From: a virus | DNA: 64,000 bases | IMG/VR virus record: IMGVR_UViG_3300024999_000029 | Coordinates: 62,001-126,000 of that record | Direction: 5' to 3' (one strand) | In this document: positions 23,343 through 31,287 of the stretch, one piece after another | Position numbering within the stretch: the stretch's first letter is position 1 | How the letters are laid out: every line of letters starts with the position of its first letter | Made by a program: the position numbers and the translations under genes | Notes under the pieces: generated by a model | Seen by the model: the letters and a program-made list of their open reading frames with translations, nothing else | The model's database searches: none | Told to the model about the DNA's origin: nothing

Positions 23343-23513
23343 ATGAACGAGTTAGAAAAGAAGGTCAAAGATATTGGCTCAGATAATGTTTGGAGTAGAA
23401 TAAAGTATGATATAGAAATAGAATTAAACAGTATTAGTAACTGTGGTGAGTGCAGAATATTAAGCAAGGAACAAGCAGAAGAAGTTCTAAAGAAGTATAA
23501 AACTAAAATATAA
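23343..23513 (+). CDS. Hypothetical protein, 56 aa
   Basis: GAGGT site and ATG. Helical, 'MNELEKKVKDIGSDNVWSRI' then 'SISNCGECRILSKEQAEEVL', with a CGEC pair. It is the first gene after the strong promoter, so it is probably expressed immediately. No family recognised. Confidence 0.6.
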   Translation: MNELEKKVKDIGSDNVWSRIKYDIEIELNSISNCGECRILSKEQAEEVLKKYKTKI

Positions 23514-23529
23514 AATTAGGAGAATGTTT

Positions 23530-23685
23530 ATGGAAGATGAAAGTTGCAGAAATTGTGGAAATCATAATGGGTACTACTGTACTCTTTTAATAGAGTTAGA
23601 CCCTTTAGAAGAAGTAGATGAATATTGTTTTAACTACAAATATAAAAGACAATTGAATATTACATATGATGAAAGCGAGGAGTAA
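23530..23685 (+). CDS. Small cysteine-rich protein, 51 aa
   Basis: The start at 23530 has AGGAG at 7-nt spacing; an ATG at 23524 abuts the RBS. 'CRNCGNHNGYYCTLL' and a later cysteine (EVDEYCFNYK) make a likely single zinc site of the kind found in small phage zinc-finger proteins. It lies between the first early gene and the CoiA-like gene. Function unknown. Confidence 0.55.
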   Translation: MEDESCRNCGNHNGYYCTLLIELDPLEEVDEYCFNYKYKRQLNITYDESEE

Positions 23686-23690
23686 TATTA

Positions 23691-24608
23691 ATGCTGGTTT
23701 GTAAAGTTGGAGATAAAGATGTGAATACTGTGGATTATAATAAGGATGATTTGCGGCTATGGTCAAATAAGAAAATTTTAAAGTGTCCAGTTTGCGATAA
23801 TAAACTGATATATAAAAATGGTTTAGTTAAAATACCTCATTTTGCTCATGCAAATAATTGTGATTGTCATGATTTTTATTATGAAAATGAAACCAAAGAG
23901 CATATGATGGGTAAGATGATTCTTTATAAATGGTTAAAAGAATTTTCTGATATAAAAGTATCTAAATTAGAAGCATGGATTTCTGAAACCAAACAAAGAC
24001 CAGATTTATATTTAGAATTACATGATGGTACAAAAATAGTCATTGAATTTCAGTGTACTCCAATAACTTTAGAACAATATTTAAATAGGCATAACTTATA
24101 TAAATTAATTGGCATTAATGATTTTTGGATATTAGGAACTGATAAGTATAAGTTGTTTAAATCTCAAAAAGGTAGACTGAAAGTATTACAAGAAGAACTG
24201 TTAAGAGAAAACAATTATGTCTTACATTTAGATGCATATAATGAGAAAATTTATAAATATTTTAATCTAAAAGAATTTAGAAATATTAACAAAAATATAA
24301 AAGATGTAGTATTTAATTATGATAATGTTTTTAATTTTAATATTGGTGATAATGTAGACATTTATGATCCATTTGAATATATGAAAGAAAAGTGTAAACA
24401 AGGTTATTTTCAAAGTAATAAAGATATGAATTTTCCGTTGTATAGAGTTTTAGAAAATACAAAGGAAGATAAATATGTAATTATAGGTGATTTTAAATAT
24501 GAAAACCAAGCAAAGAATTATATTAATATGTATATGAAAGAACTTAGAAATAATTTTAAAATTATAAAAATAGAAAAAGGAGATAACTATGGGATCGGTA
24601 AAAATTGA
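23691..24608 (+). CDS. CoiA-like nuclease, 305 aa
   Basis: Matches the competence protein CoiA layout. A zinc knuckle C32-x2-C35 ... H50-x2-H53 (KCPVCDNKL ... PHFAHA) precedes a PD-(D/E)xK-type nuclease core with 'RPDLYLEL' (D105) and 'IVIEFQCTPI' (E119, Q121), followed by 'QYLNRHNLY'. CoiA proteins act on DNA during transformation. Phage versions probably process or repair DNA. The gene overlaps the next one by 20 nt and follows the strong early promoter. Confidence 0.8.
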   Translation: MLVCKVGDKDVNTVDYNKDDLRLWSNKKILKCPVCDNKLIYKNGLVKIPHFAHANNCDCHDFYYENETKEHMMGKMILYKWLKEFSDIKVSKLEAWISETKQRPDLYLELHDGTKIVIEFQCTPITLEQYLNRHNLYKLIGINDFWILGTDKYKLFKSQKGRLKVLQEELLRENNYVLHLDAYNEKIYKYFNLKEFRNINKNIKDVVFNYDNVFNFNIGDNVDIYDPFEYMKEKCKQGYFQSNKDMNFPLYRVLENTKEDKYVIIGDFKYENQAKNYINMYMKELRNNFKIIKIEKGDNYGIGKN

Positions 24609-25638
24609 TATTTATAAAGATGATAAAAAATATTATGATACTTCATATTCAAGCGAAGAGGATATATACGACATTTTGTGGTTATTGGATATTATTCTTC
24701 AAGACGCACAAAAGGGAAATAAAGAAGCTTTAATTACCTTAAAAGATTTAAATAATTTATTAACAATTTATTATCCTGTATTATCGGAATATTGCAATAT
24801 TCAAATGGGATTTAAGCCTATGAAACTTGAAGACCAACAAAAAGAAATAATAGAAGTTGTTTCAAGTAGATTAAACATGACAAAAGAAGAGTGTGAACGT
24901 GAGATATTAATTGCCGTATTACATATTAAGAAAACGAATATGAATAATTGGTATAACTGTATTAATAAAAACTATAAAAACTATATAGTTGCTGCCAGTA
25001 AAAAGAATTTCGTCGATGCTCTAATATCACTACCAAGAAGAACATTAGTTAGTTATGAAGGGAGTAAGATTACGTCTGAGAGCTTGTGGCAGGTCGATTA
25101 CTGCAAGAAATATGTAGTTGCTAAACATATTTACAAGGGGGATATTTATCCTGAAGATTTGCAGGAGTTAATTGAGTTGCAAAGTAAAAATGAAATATTG
25201 GTTAAAACTCTAAGTAAAAATAAAGATAAGAATAAACAGGAGAAGCTGGAACTAAGTAAAAGAATTAAGTTACGAAAGACACTACAAGAAGATATTAATA
25301 TTTTAAAAGATCATTATAGAATACCTAGAAATCATTATTATACTGAAAGTCAAGACGTTAGTCATAAAGAATTAATGTACTATAAGAAAAAATTACCGCC
25401 TCGTGAAGAATATGTTGAGCGAGAATATGATAATACAGAAGTATTAGATGAATGGCAGGTAGAGAAAGTAAAAGACATAGCTAATAAAATTTTAACTAAG
25501 AGGCAAATGGTCATATTTAGTCTTTATTATGAGGCTAGACTAACTCAATTGGAAATTGCTAACATAGTTAACGATACTCAAGGTCATATTGCCAGAGATT
25601 TAAAACAAATTATAAAAAAAATACAAAATAATATATAA
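24589..25638 (+). CDS. Sigma-region-4-like transcription factor, 349 aa
   Basis: The ATG lies within the end of the CoiA-like gene, with AAAAGGAG. The C-terminal 65 residues form a sigma-70 region-4-like HTH: 'KDIANKILTKRQMVIFSLYY ... LTQLEIANIVNDTQGHIARD'. The N-terminal 280 residues are helical and not obviously sigma region 2. It may be a phage sigma or late-gene activator. Its target could be the recurrent CTAAAATATAAAA leader elements, but that link is only inferred. Confidence 0.6.
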   Translation: MGSVKIDIYKDDKKYYDTSYSSEEDIYDILWLLDIILQDAQKGNKEALITLKDLNNLLTIYYPVLSEYCNIQMGFKPMKLEDQQKEIIEVVSSRLNMTKEECEREILIAVLHIKKTNMNNWYNCINKNYKNYIVAASKKNFVDALISLPRRTLVSYEGSKITSESLWQVDYCKKYVVAKHIYKGDIYPEDLQELIELQSKNEILVKTLSKNKDKNKQEKLELSKRIKLRKTLQEDINILKDHYRIPRNHYYTESQDVSHKELMYYKKKLPPREEYVEREYDNTEVLDEWQVEKVKDIANKILTKRQMVIFSLYYEARLTQLEIANIVNDTQGHIARDLKQIIKKIQNNI

Positions 25639-25705
25639 AACATGGTATATTTTTGTAAGAGTGTATCCCTATATATGTAGGGGTAATTAATAATTGGAGG
25701 AAATT

Positions 25706-26509
25706 ATGTATTTAAAATTATATAACAATACAAATATGAAATTAGAATTATTCCCGACGTTCAATCAGAGAGTTGAATATATAAATGAAAACTTATTTAA
25801 CAATAAGGAACACGAAATATATTATAATATTTGCTCTAGAAACTTTAGTAATAAAGATCAGATAAAAAATATAGAAAACAGATGGCTAGGTATTAAAGTT
25901 GTAAACAAACCTAATAAGGATGAAAAGTTAAAAGCTACTCTGAATTATATAGCTGGATATCTCTTGGGAGCAAAAGAGTATTCGATAAATAGCAAAATTA
26001 GAAGATATCTTGAATTATCAAGATTATCTGAACCAACTAAAAATGAGTTGGCGGAATTAAATATTTTAAAAGGCAACGTCCTATATTGTAAAAATTATAA
26101 AGCTAGAGATAATAGAAAAGATTTTGTAATTATGATTAATTCTCATATGGAAAATCTTCTAAGGCATAACTTAGACAAACTAGAAAAAATAGAAAACAGA
26201 GAATATACAGAACAGTTTATGTATGACCACACACTTGAAAGACTAAATGTTTGTAATGACATAAAAGATAAAATAATAAGCATTGTAGATACTTTACAAA
26301 ATAACACAATTAAAAAAGAAACCTTGTTCAGAGAAATACAAGCTGAATACAAAAATATTCAGAACTCTGAAGATACAATAAAATATATTTCTAGCATAAT
26401 GAAAGATATAAAAAAAATAGATTCCAACAATATCTACTTAGAAAAGCAGATTGAATATCTAAATGACGAGTATTTAATGGCGACAGAATTTATCTATAAC
26501 AATAATTAA
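25706..26509 (+). CDS. Hypothetical helical protein, 267 aa
   Basis: The ATG at 25706 has GGAGG at 5-nt spacing; the longer TTG frame would start inside the RBS. Predicted mainly helical with coiled-coil segments in the second half (DIKDKIISIVDTLQNNTIKK; MKDIKKIDSNNIYLEKQIEY). No cysteine cluster, no membrane segment, no recognised domain. A CCCTA/TAGGG hairpin lies between it and the sigma-like gene. Confidence 0.6.
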   Translation: MYLKLYNNTNMKLELFPTFNQRVEYINENLFNNKEHEIYYNICSRNFSNKDQIKNIENRWLGIKVVNKPNKDEKLKATLNYIAGYLLGAKEYSINSKIRRYLELSRLSEPTKNELAELNILKGNVLYCKNYKARDNRKDFVIMINSHMENLLRHNLDKLEKIENREYTEQFMYDHTLERLNVCNDIKDKIISIVDTLQNNTIKKETLFREIQAEYKNIQNSEDTIKYISSIMKDIKKIDSNNIYLEKQIEYLNDEYLMATEFIYNNN

Positions 26510-26526
26510 AAACATAAAAATATAAC

Positions 26527-26671
26527 CCATTCTCACAGCCTTTTTAAGCTAAATAGTTACTTAAACGTAAAAGTATTCATGAAAAATTTTTTCGTCTAAC
26601 CACGGGGCTATCAGAATCATTTATGGATTTTACGTTTTTGAAACCCTTGTGGCTGTAGGCTTTCAAAATGG
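26527..26671 (+). ncRNA. Candidate structured RNA with nested long-range helices
   Basis: Three helices nest around one region. CCATT (26527-26531) pairs with AATGG (26667-26671), ACAGCC (26535-26540) with GGCTGT (26651-26656), and AAACGTAAAA (26563-26572) with TTTTACGTTT (26628-26637). A CAT/ATG pair inside continues the last helix. The interval has no ORF. Strand is assigned from the surrounding genes. It may be a leader, a regulatory RNA or a protein-binding dyad; no known class was recognised. Confidence 0.45.
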
Positions 26672-26709
26672 CAAAAATCACTTAATTTGAACGACGAGGT
26701 ACGAATATC

Positions 26710-26886
26710 ATGGCAAAAGAAACTGAACAGTTTTTTACTCCAGAACCTTGCATAAATTGCTTGGGGAAATGCAAAAGAGAAATGAATGTAATTTTTAAAT
26801 ATGGATTTGAAACTGGTAGAAATAAAATACTTTGTGGTAAACAGATAAAAACGAAAAAGGGGAATAAACTTGAAGCAAATAAGTAA
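26710..26886 (+). CDS. Small cysteine-motif protein, 58 aa
   Basis: GAGGT site before the ATG. 'PEPCINCLGKCKREM' (CxxCxxxC) and a later 'KILCGKQ' give four cysteines, consistent with one zinc. The C-terminus is lysine-rich. The next gene starts at a TTG inside its last codons, so the two are coupled. No family recognised. Confidence 0.55.
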   Translation: MAKETEQFFTPEPCINCLGKCKREMNVIFKYGFETGRNKILCGKQIKTKKGNKLEANK

Positions 26887-27001
26887 AGAGCTATTTTTAA
26901 AAGCAATTAAAGTTGGCAGAAGAGATTTAGTAGCTAAAACAAAGAATAAACGTTATGGAATCGACAAAATTGAGTATGAAATAAGAAGGTCAATAAAGTA
27001 A
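26870..27001 (+). CDS. Small basic protein, 43 aa, overlapping start
   Basis: TTG start after AAAAAGGGG, overlapping the end of the 58-aa gene by 17 nt in another frame. Product 'MKQISKELFLKAIKVGRRDL' then 'KRYGIDKIEYEIRRSIK': basic, with a helix-turn-helix-like rhythm. Likely DNA- or RNA-binding, but no family recognised. Confidence 0.5.
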   Translation: MKQISKELFLKAIKVGRRDLVAKTKNKRYGIDKIEYEIRRSIK

Positions 27002-27041
27002 AATATAAAATACGAATACAAGAATAAAAGGAGAGAATATT

Positions 27042-27674
27042 ATGGAGATGAGTATTACTAGAGGTTTGTCTGAACTAAAACTACTTAAAGACAGAATAGA
27101 GCGAAAAATACAATCATCAAAGTATATCGTAGGCAATAAGAAAAGTAATAAAAAAATAGATGGAATTTACACTAAGGAAGATTTAGTGACAACAATAAAA
27201 GCTGACTATCAAAGCGTATTGGATTTGATTAACAGAAGGAAGCTGATTAAAGCTGAAATAGTTAAATCAAACGCTAATACAATAGTTAAAATTTCTGAAA
27301 AGGAAATGACTGTTGCTGAAGCAATTGAAAGAAAAGAATCTATTCAATTTGAAAAGATTCTACTTAACACTATGGAGCAGCATTATAGATCTGCAATCGC
27401 AAAAGTAGCAGTAGAAAACGAAAAGGTTCAAGTAAATTTAGACAATCTTCTCAATACTACTTTTGGCAAAGAGAATAAGAATAAAACAGCGGAGAATGAG
27501 ATTAAAATAATTTCAGATCCATATCTTGAGCAGAATGAGTGGGAAGTAATTAATCCGCTTAAATTGCAAGAGGAGATAGAAAAGTTGAAAACTAGCATAG
27601 AGGATTTTGAAACGGAAGTGGATTTTATTCTCTCGGAATCAAATACGATTACTAAGATTCAAATACCTGATTAA
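27042..27674 (+). CDS. Coiled-coil hypothetical protein, DIP1984-like (tentative), 210 aa
   Basis: The leader CTAAAATATAAAAT-type motif and GAATAAAAGGAG precede the ATG. The order of helices with 'LLKDRIERKIQSSKYIVG', 'SVLDLINRRKLIKAEIVKSN', 'EMTVAEAIERKESIQFE' recalls the DIP1984 family (septicolysin-like, DUF6847) of short helical-hairpin proteins. The C-terminal 70 residues are acidic. Function unknown; a soluble helical bundle is expected. Confidence 0.55.
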   Translation: MEMSITRGLSELKLLKDRIERKIQSSKYIVGNKKSNKKIDGIYTKEDLVTTIKADYQSVLDLINRRKLIKAEIVKSNANTIVKISEKEMTVAEAIERKESIQFEKILLNTMEQHYRSAIAKVAVENEKVQVNLDNLLNTTFGKENKNKTAENEIKIISDPYLEQNEWEVINPLKLQEEIEKLKTSIEDFETEVDFILSESNTITKIQIPD

Positions 27675-28098
27675 GTGGATTAGTGCTTTGGAAACTTGTG
27701 AAGCCCAGAGCCTTGTAAATAGTTTAATATTTTGTAGTTATCCGAAAACTATAGACTTAAATCACCCAATTCTTCAGGGTATATTGAAGAAACAAGAAGA
27801 ACAATTAAGTTTATATTCAAATGGTGAATATTGATATTAATATAATACACTTTATCTACATATAAAGTAACTCTAGATAAAAGTTCAAAGATTAAATTTC
27901 AATATTCAAAGTTTAGAATTTAAAGCTCTTTTTGATTAAAGTTATAAAACATAAGTCTAAAAGCTCGATAAAATCCAAGATAAAAGGTTTAAGTGTTGAT
28001 TTAATTGACTTATAGTGATCCTCTTGGCTGGATAGTTACAAGTAAAATTTTATAGATAAATTCAAAATATAAAAACGGAATAAAAGGAGAAAAATATT
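27675..28098. other. Gene-poor interval of about 420 nt
   Basis: No confident gene. In the +1 frame relative to the preceding gene an open stretch ends at 27834 with protein-like content (ETCEAQSLVNSLIFCSYPK) but no RBS, perhaps a degraded gene end. A hairpin ACTTTAT / ATAAAGT lies near 27850-27870. The interval closes with CAAAATATAAAAA and the GGAATAAAAGGAG leader of the YonK-like gene. Confidence 0.4.
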
Positions 28099-28293
28099 AT
28101 GGCTAAAAGCAAGAATACGGTAAGTTTTAAAAATGCAGAGTTGATTTTTGGAGATAAAACAATTGAAATTCAGGAAACTGAAAAAGAATGTGTAAAATGT
28201 TTCGATTTGATTGCAGAGTTGAAGAAATTTAAAAATATAAAAGGTATTGCTTTGACATTATCTAATGATGAAGAAATTGAACCAATAGATTAA
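28099..28293 (+). CDS. YonK-like protein, 64 aa
   Basis: ATG with ATAAAAGGAG. 'MAKSKNTVSFKNAELIFGDK' followed by 'CFDLIAELKKFKNIKGIALT' and an acidic end matches the small YonK family first seen in Bacillus phage SPbeta, a tight oligomer of unknown function. It is followed directly by a multi-hairpin RNA region and a terminator. Confidence 0.65.
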   Translation: MAKSKNTVSFKNAELIFGDKTIEIQETEKECVKCFDLIAELKKFKNIKGIALTLSNDEEIEPID

Positions 28294-28302
28294 AAAACTG
28301 GA

Positions 28303-28409
28303 AACCCCTTGCCATATAGTAGGGAACTGAAAATTCAGGTGAGTCACTACCAATAAGTGTGAAATTTAACATTGGTCGGGATGAAGACCTAAAACTCATT
28401 CCCATTGTA
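28303..28409 (+). ncRNA. Candidate structured RNA: four hairpins before a terminator
   Basis: Consecutive helices are visible. GTAG (28319) pairs with CTAC (28347) and encloses CTGA/TCAG (28327-28338). CCAAT (28350) pairs with ATTGG (28371). GGGATGA (28378) pairs with TCATTCCC (28396), with one bulge. An intrinsic terminator follows at 28410-28439. The interval has no ORF. It could be a 3'-UTR-derived regulatory RNA of the yonK-like gene or a leader controlling the phosphoesterase gene. Confidence 0.5.
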
Positions 28410-28439
28410 TAAGGAGTTATAAACTAGCTCCTTATTTTT
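28410..28439 (+). terminator. Intrinsic terminator after the structured RNA
   Basis: TAAGGAG (28410-28416) pairs with CTCCTTA (28428-28434), followed by five T. Confidence 0.75.
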
Positions 28440-28474
28440 GTTTGTAAAATTAAGGAACAAAGGAGTGTATTCAT

Positions 28475-29632
28475 ATAGAATCACTAATTGAGGTTTGCTA
28501 TAAAAAGATTAATCATGAAATAGAAGATAATTGGTCTGATATAGCCGAAAAATATAACTACAAAGACGGAGAATCCCTGCGTCAATGGTTTAAAAAATAT
28601 AGACAATCTAAAAATGAACTTCCAAAAAGAGAAGATGTCAGAACTGTGCAAATAACTAAAACTTTAGATGAAATAGAATTAAAAAAAATAGAATTAAAAA
28701 AAGAAAAAGTTAAAATGCAAGACCAGCGAAATGAATTAAATAAAGCAATACGTCAAACTGCTAGGTTTGAATCGTTGTCAGATTATATAAATCAAGCGTT
28801 CATAAACCTAAAAGATAAGGATTTTGTTTTTAAACCAATTGAGTTCAAAAAATATGAAAACAATGGAAATGATTTATTAGTTTGTTTAAATGACCTTCAT
28901 GCAGGAATAGTAGTTAAGAATTTTTGGAATGAGTTTGATTTTAATGAATTAAAAAATAGAATGAATTTATATTTGTCTAAAATTTTAGAAAAGAAAGATC
29001 TCCATAAATCGTATGGACTCCATGTATTTATTGGTGGCGATAATATTTCTGGGCTGATCCATAACTCTCTCAGATCAGAAAGCACTGCGAACGTAATTGA
29101 TCAAGTTATTATGGTTACAGAGTTGATTAGTAATTTTATTTATGAATTAAGTAAAAACTTTGCATTTGTTAGAATTATAAGTGTATCAGGCAATCATTCT
29201 AGATTATTTAGTAATAAATCCGATGCAGTAAAAGGAGAAAGGTTGGATAATATTACTCCTTGGTATCTAAAAGCTAAATTACAAAATGTACAGAATGTTT
29301 ATTTTATTGATAATGCAATTGATGAAAGTATTGGAGTATTAGATATTAAAGGTAAACTATATTATTTTGTTCATGGAGAATATGACACTCCAGCTAAAGT
29401 TATTCAAAATCTAACTATGATGCTAGGTTCTAAGCCTTATGCAGTCGCAATGTGTCATAGACATCATTTTGCCATTGATACTCAACATGATTCTAAAGTT
29501 ATAATGTCTGGATCAATGCTTGGAACAGATTCATACGCAATAGAAAATAGGCTTTCGGGTAAGGCAAGTCAAACTGTATGTGTATGTACTAATGATGGTA
29601 TAGATGGTTTTTATGATATTATTTTAAACTAA
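28475..29632 (+). CDS. Calcineurin-like phosphoesterase with N-terminal HTH and non-canonical start, about 385 aa
   Basis: Metallophosphoesterase motifs in order: D-x-H in 'LNDLHAGIV', GD in 'FIGGDNISG', GNH in 'SVSGNHSRLF', H in 'YFVHGEYDTP' and 'AMCHRHHFAI'. The frame continues upstream of the first canonical start (GTG 28646) into an HTH-like segment (NWSDIAEKYNYKDGESLRQW) directly behind AAAGGAG. There the only candidates are ATA at 28475 (9-nt spacing) or ATT at 28469. An HTH plus phosphoesterase recalls phage proteins acting on DNA ends or nucleotides; the substrate is unknown. It sits between early genes and the packaging genes. Confidence 0.75.
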   Translation: MESLIEVCYKKINHEIEDNWSDIAEKYNYKDGESLRQWFKKYRQSKNELPKREDVRTVQITKTLDEIELKKIELKKEKVKMQDQRNELNKAIRQTARFESLSDYINQAFINLKDKDFVFKPIEFKKYENNGNDLLVCLNDLHAGIVVKNFWNEFDFNELKNRMNLYLSKILEKKDLHKSYGLHVFIGGDNISGLIHNSLRSESTANVIDQVIMVTELISNFIYELSKNFAFVRIISVSGNHSRLFSNKSDAVKGERLDNITPWYLKAKLQNVQNVYFIDNAIDESIGVLDIKGKLYYFVHGEYDTPAKVIQNLTMMLGSKPYAVAMCHRHHFAIDTQHDSKVIMSGSMLGTDSYAIENRLSGKASQTVCVCTNDGIDGFYDIILN

Positions 29633-29641
29633 AATATAAAA
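29629..29641 (+). promoter_or_regulatory. Recurrent leader motif CTAAAATATAAAA
   Basis: Overlaps the phosphoesterase stop region and is followed by GAATAAAAGGAG and the next ATG, in the same order as the minus-strand copy at 15443-15456. Confidence 0.45.
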
Positions 29642-29660
29642 GAATAAAAGGAGATTTCAA

Positions 29661-30017
29661 ATGGAATTAATTGAAAAAATCAATGTTTATAACGATAAAA
29701 TAGTAAAAAGTTATTATATTAACGGCGCTTCAGTTTCGGCAGAAGATTATGGAGATGCACTAGAAGCTTGTGATGGCGATGAAGGAGAAGGTTGTGGATA
29801 TGATTGTGATTGCTGTGATGATTATCCAGACCATGTTGAAGAATTAATAAAAGATTGTATTGAAGACATATCAAATCCAGAAGGAATTTGTGAAGATTGT
29901 TTAAAATCAAATTTGCGTAATTTGTATAACGAAGGCTATAAAGAAGGCTCAATAGATACTAGATTGGGATTGATTGGTCAACTTAGCGACGAAATAGAAG
30001 AATTTGAAGAAGATTAA
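29661..30017 (+). CDS. Acidic cysteine-rich protein, 118 aa
   Basis: Composite leader then ATG. The middle is unusually rich in Asp, Glu, Gly and Cys: 'CDGDEGEGCGYDCDCCDDYP', then 'NPEGICEDCLKSNLRN'. This suggests a compact metal-binding region. The ends are helical. No family recognised. A hairpin follows the stop. Confidence 0.6.
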   Translation: MELIEKINVYNDKIVKSYYINGASVSAEDYGDALEACDGDEGEGCGYDCDCCDDYPDHVEELIKDCIEDISNPEGICEDCLKSNLRNLYNEGYKEGSIDTRLGLIGQLSDEIEEFEED

Positions 30018-30041
30018 TAATTGAATTTTGGGTGTATAGTG

Positions 30042-30063
30042 CCTGTCTGTAGGTTCAGACGGG
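30042..30063 (+). other. Hairpin between genes
   Basis: CCTGTCTG (30042-30049) pairs with CAGACGGG (30056-30063), an 8-bp stem with one G-U pair and a 6-nt loop. It has no U-tract, so it is more likely an RNA stability or processing element than a terminator. Confidence 0.45.
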
Positions 30064-30124
30064 TATTCTTATGCTCAAAATTAGCATGAAATGTGAATTT
30101 TAAGGAATAAAAGGAGGCAATTGT

Positions 30125-30253
30125 GTGAGTGATAAAATTTATACATTTGAAGATATTTGGTATATGCTTAAACAGTTTGCTATGAAAGATGAGTATAAAA
30201 GCATATTTAAAAAGATGCATGAGTTAGAGATAAGATTTATCTGGTCTAAATAA
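30125..30253 (+). CDS. Hypothetical protein, 42 aa
   Basis: GTG start after AAAAGGAGG. 'MSDKIYTFEDIWYMLKQFAM' then 'YKSIFKKMHELEIRFIWSK': one or two amphipathic helices. It directly precedes the packaging genes. No family recognised. Confidence 0.5.
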   Translation: MSDKIYTFEDIWYMLKQFAMKDEYKSIFKKMHELEIRFIWSK

Positions 30254-30280
30254 ATATAATTTATAAAAGAGGTGATTTAA

Positions 30281-31285
30281 ATGCCGAAGGTTGGTAAATC
30301 AATAAAAGTAGATAATAAAAAAGCACCTGACAAGATGATTTGTCAAAATATAAATTGTAAGTTAGCAGGAAAAGAACAATCAAACACGGCATTTTATAAT
30401 ACCAATTCACAGTTAATGCCAAAGTATCCTGTTTGTAAAGCATGTGTTCAAAAAACAATTAATCTATCTGATATGGAGTCCGTATATAAGGTTTTAAAAG
30501 ATATGGATATATTATTCGTTAAATCTATATGGGACTCTGTTTGTGAAAAAACTCCCAATAATCCGTTTGGCATCTATATTCGCCAGATGAATTCATTGCC
30601 TCAATATCGTGGTATGAGTTGGAGAGACTCTATTTCTCTACCTCAATCAAATAATAATATACAGAATTTATCTGAGTTTGTGGCTACTGATGATATATAT
30701 GAAAAGTGGGGTTTTGGCTATTCTGCGGATGAATACAGTTATTTTGAGAAGAAATGGAATAAACTTATAGATAATTATGGAGAAAAAACATCTCTTCATA
30801 TTGAAGGTTTGAAAACTTATATTAGATTTAGAGTTAAAGAAGAAATGGCAACGGCAAAAGGGGATGTGAAAGACGCAAAAGACTGGGCTGCTTTAGCTTC
30901 GTCTGCCGCAACAGCAGCAAAAATCAATGTTTTACAACTATCTAAATCAGATATTAGTGGAGGCGTGGAATTACTTCCTCAATTGTTTGAAGCCGTTGAA
31001 TCTAAAGTTGGTATAATTTCAATTTTACCAAAACTAAAAGAACAACCAATGGATGATGCTGATTTAATTATTTGGTGTATTATAAATTACAACCGAAGAC
31101 TTGAAGATAAATCAAGAATTGAATATAGAGAAATATGGAATTTTTACGATGAAATGCTTAATGAGTATTTTAATAATCAAGGATATACAAAAGATCAGAT
31201 AATGATTGAAAAAGATAAAAGGAATAGTATATTTAGAGACTTAGGAAAAGTATACAGAGAGCCTGTTTATGAAGAAGGTGAATAG
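30281..31285 (+). CDS. Candidate terminase small subunit with zinc finger, 334 aa
   Basis: ATG with AGAGGTG. A zinc finger near the N-terminus (MICQNINCKL ... YPVCKACVQK) precedes a long helical region. It ends 2 nt before the large terminase start, which is the usual place of the DNA-recognition subunit. It is longer than most small terminases and the assignment depends on position. It could instead be a packaging accessory protein. Confidence 0.55.
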   Translation: MPKVGKSIKVDNKKAPDKMICQNINCKLAGKEQSNTAFYNTNSQLMPKYPVCKACVQKTINLSDMESVYKVLKDMDILFVKSIWDSVCEKTPNNPFGIYIRQMNSLPQYRGMSWRDSISLPQSNNNIQNLSEFVATDDIYEKWGFGYSADEYSYFEKKWNKLIDNYGEKTSLHIEGLKTYIRFRVKEEMATAKGDVKDAKDWAALASSAATAAKINVLQLSKSDISGGVELLPQLFEAVESKVGIISILPKLKEQPMDDADLIIWCIINYNRRLEDKSRIEYREIWNFYDEMLNEYFNNQGYTKDQIMIEKDKRNSIFRDLGKVYREPVYEEGE

Positions 31286-31287
31286 TT

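Noticed and set aside
27607-27834. 75-codon frame overlapping the end of the DIP1984-like gene
   Set aside because: No RBS and its first part is out of frame inside another gene. Only the last 50 codons look protein-like, so it is mentioned as a possible remnant, not called as a gene.
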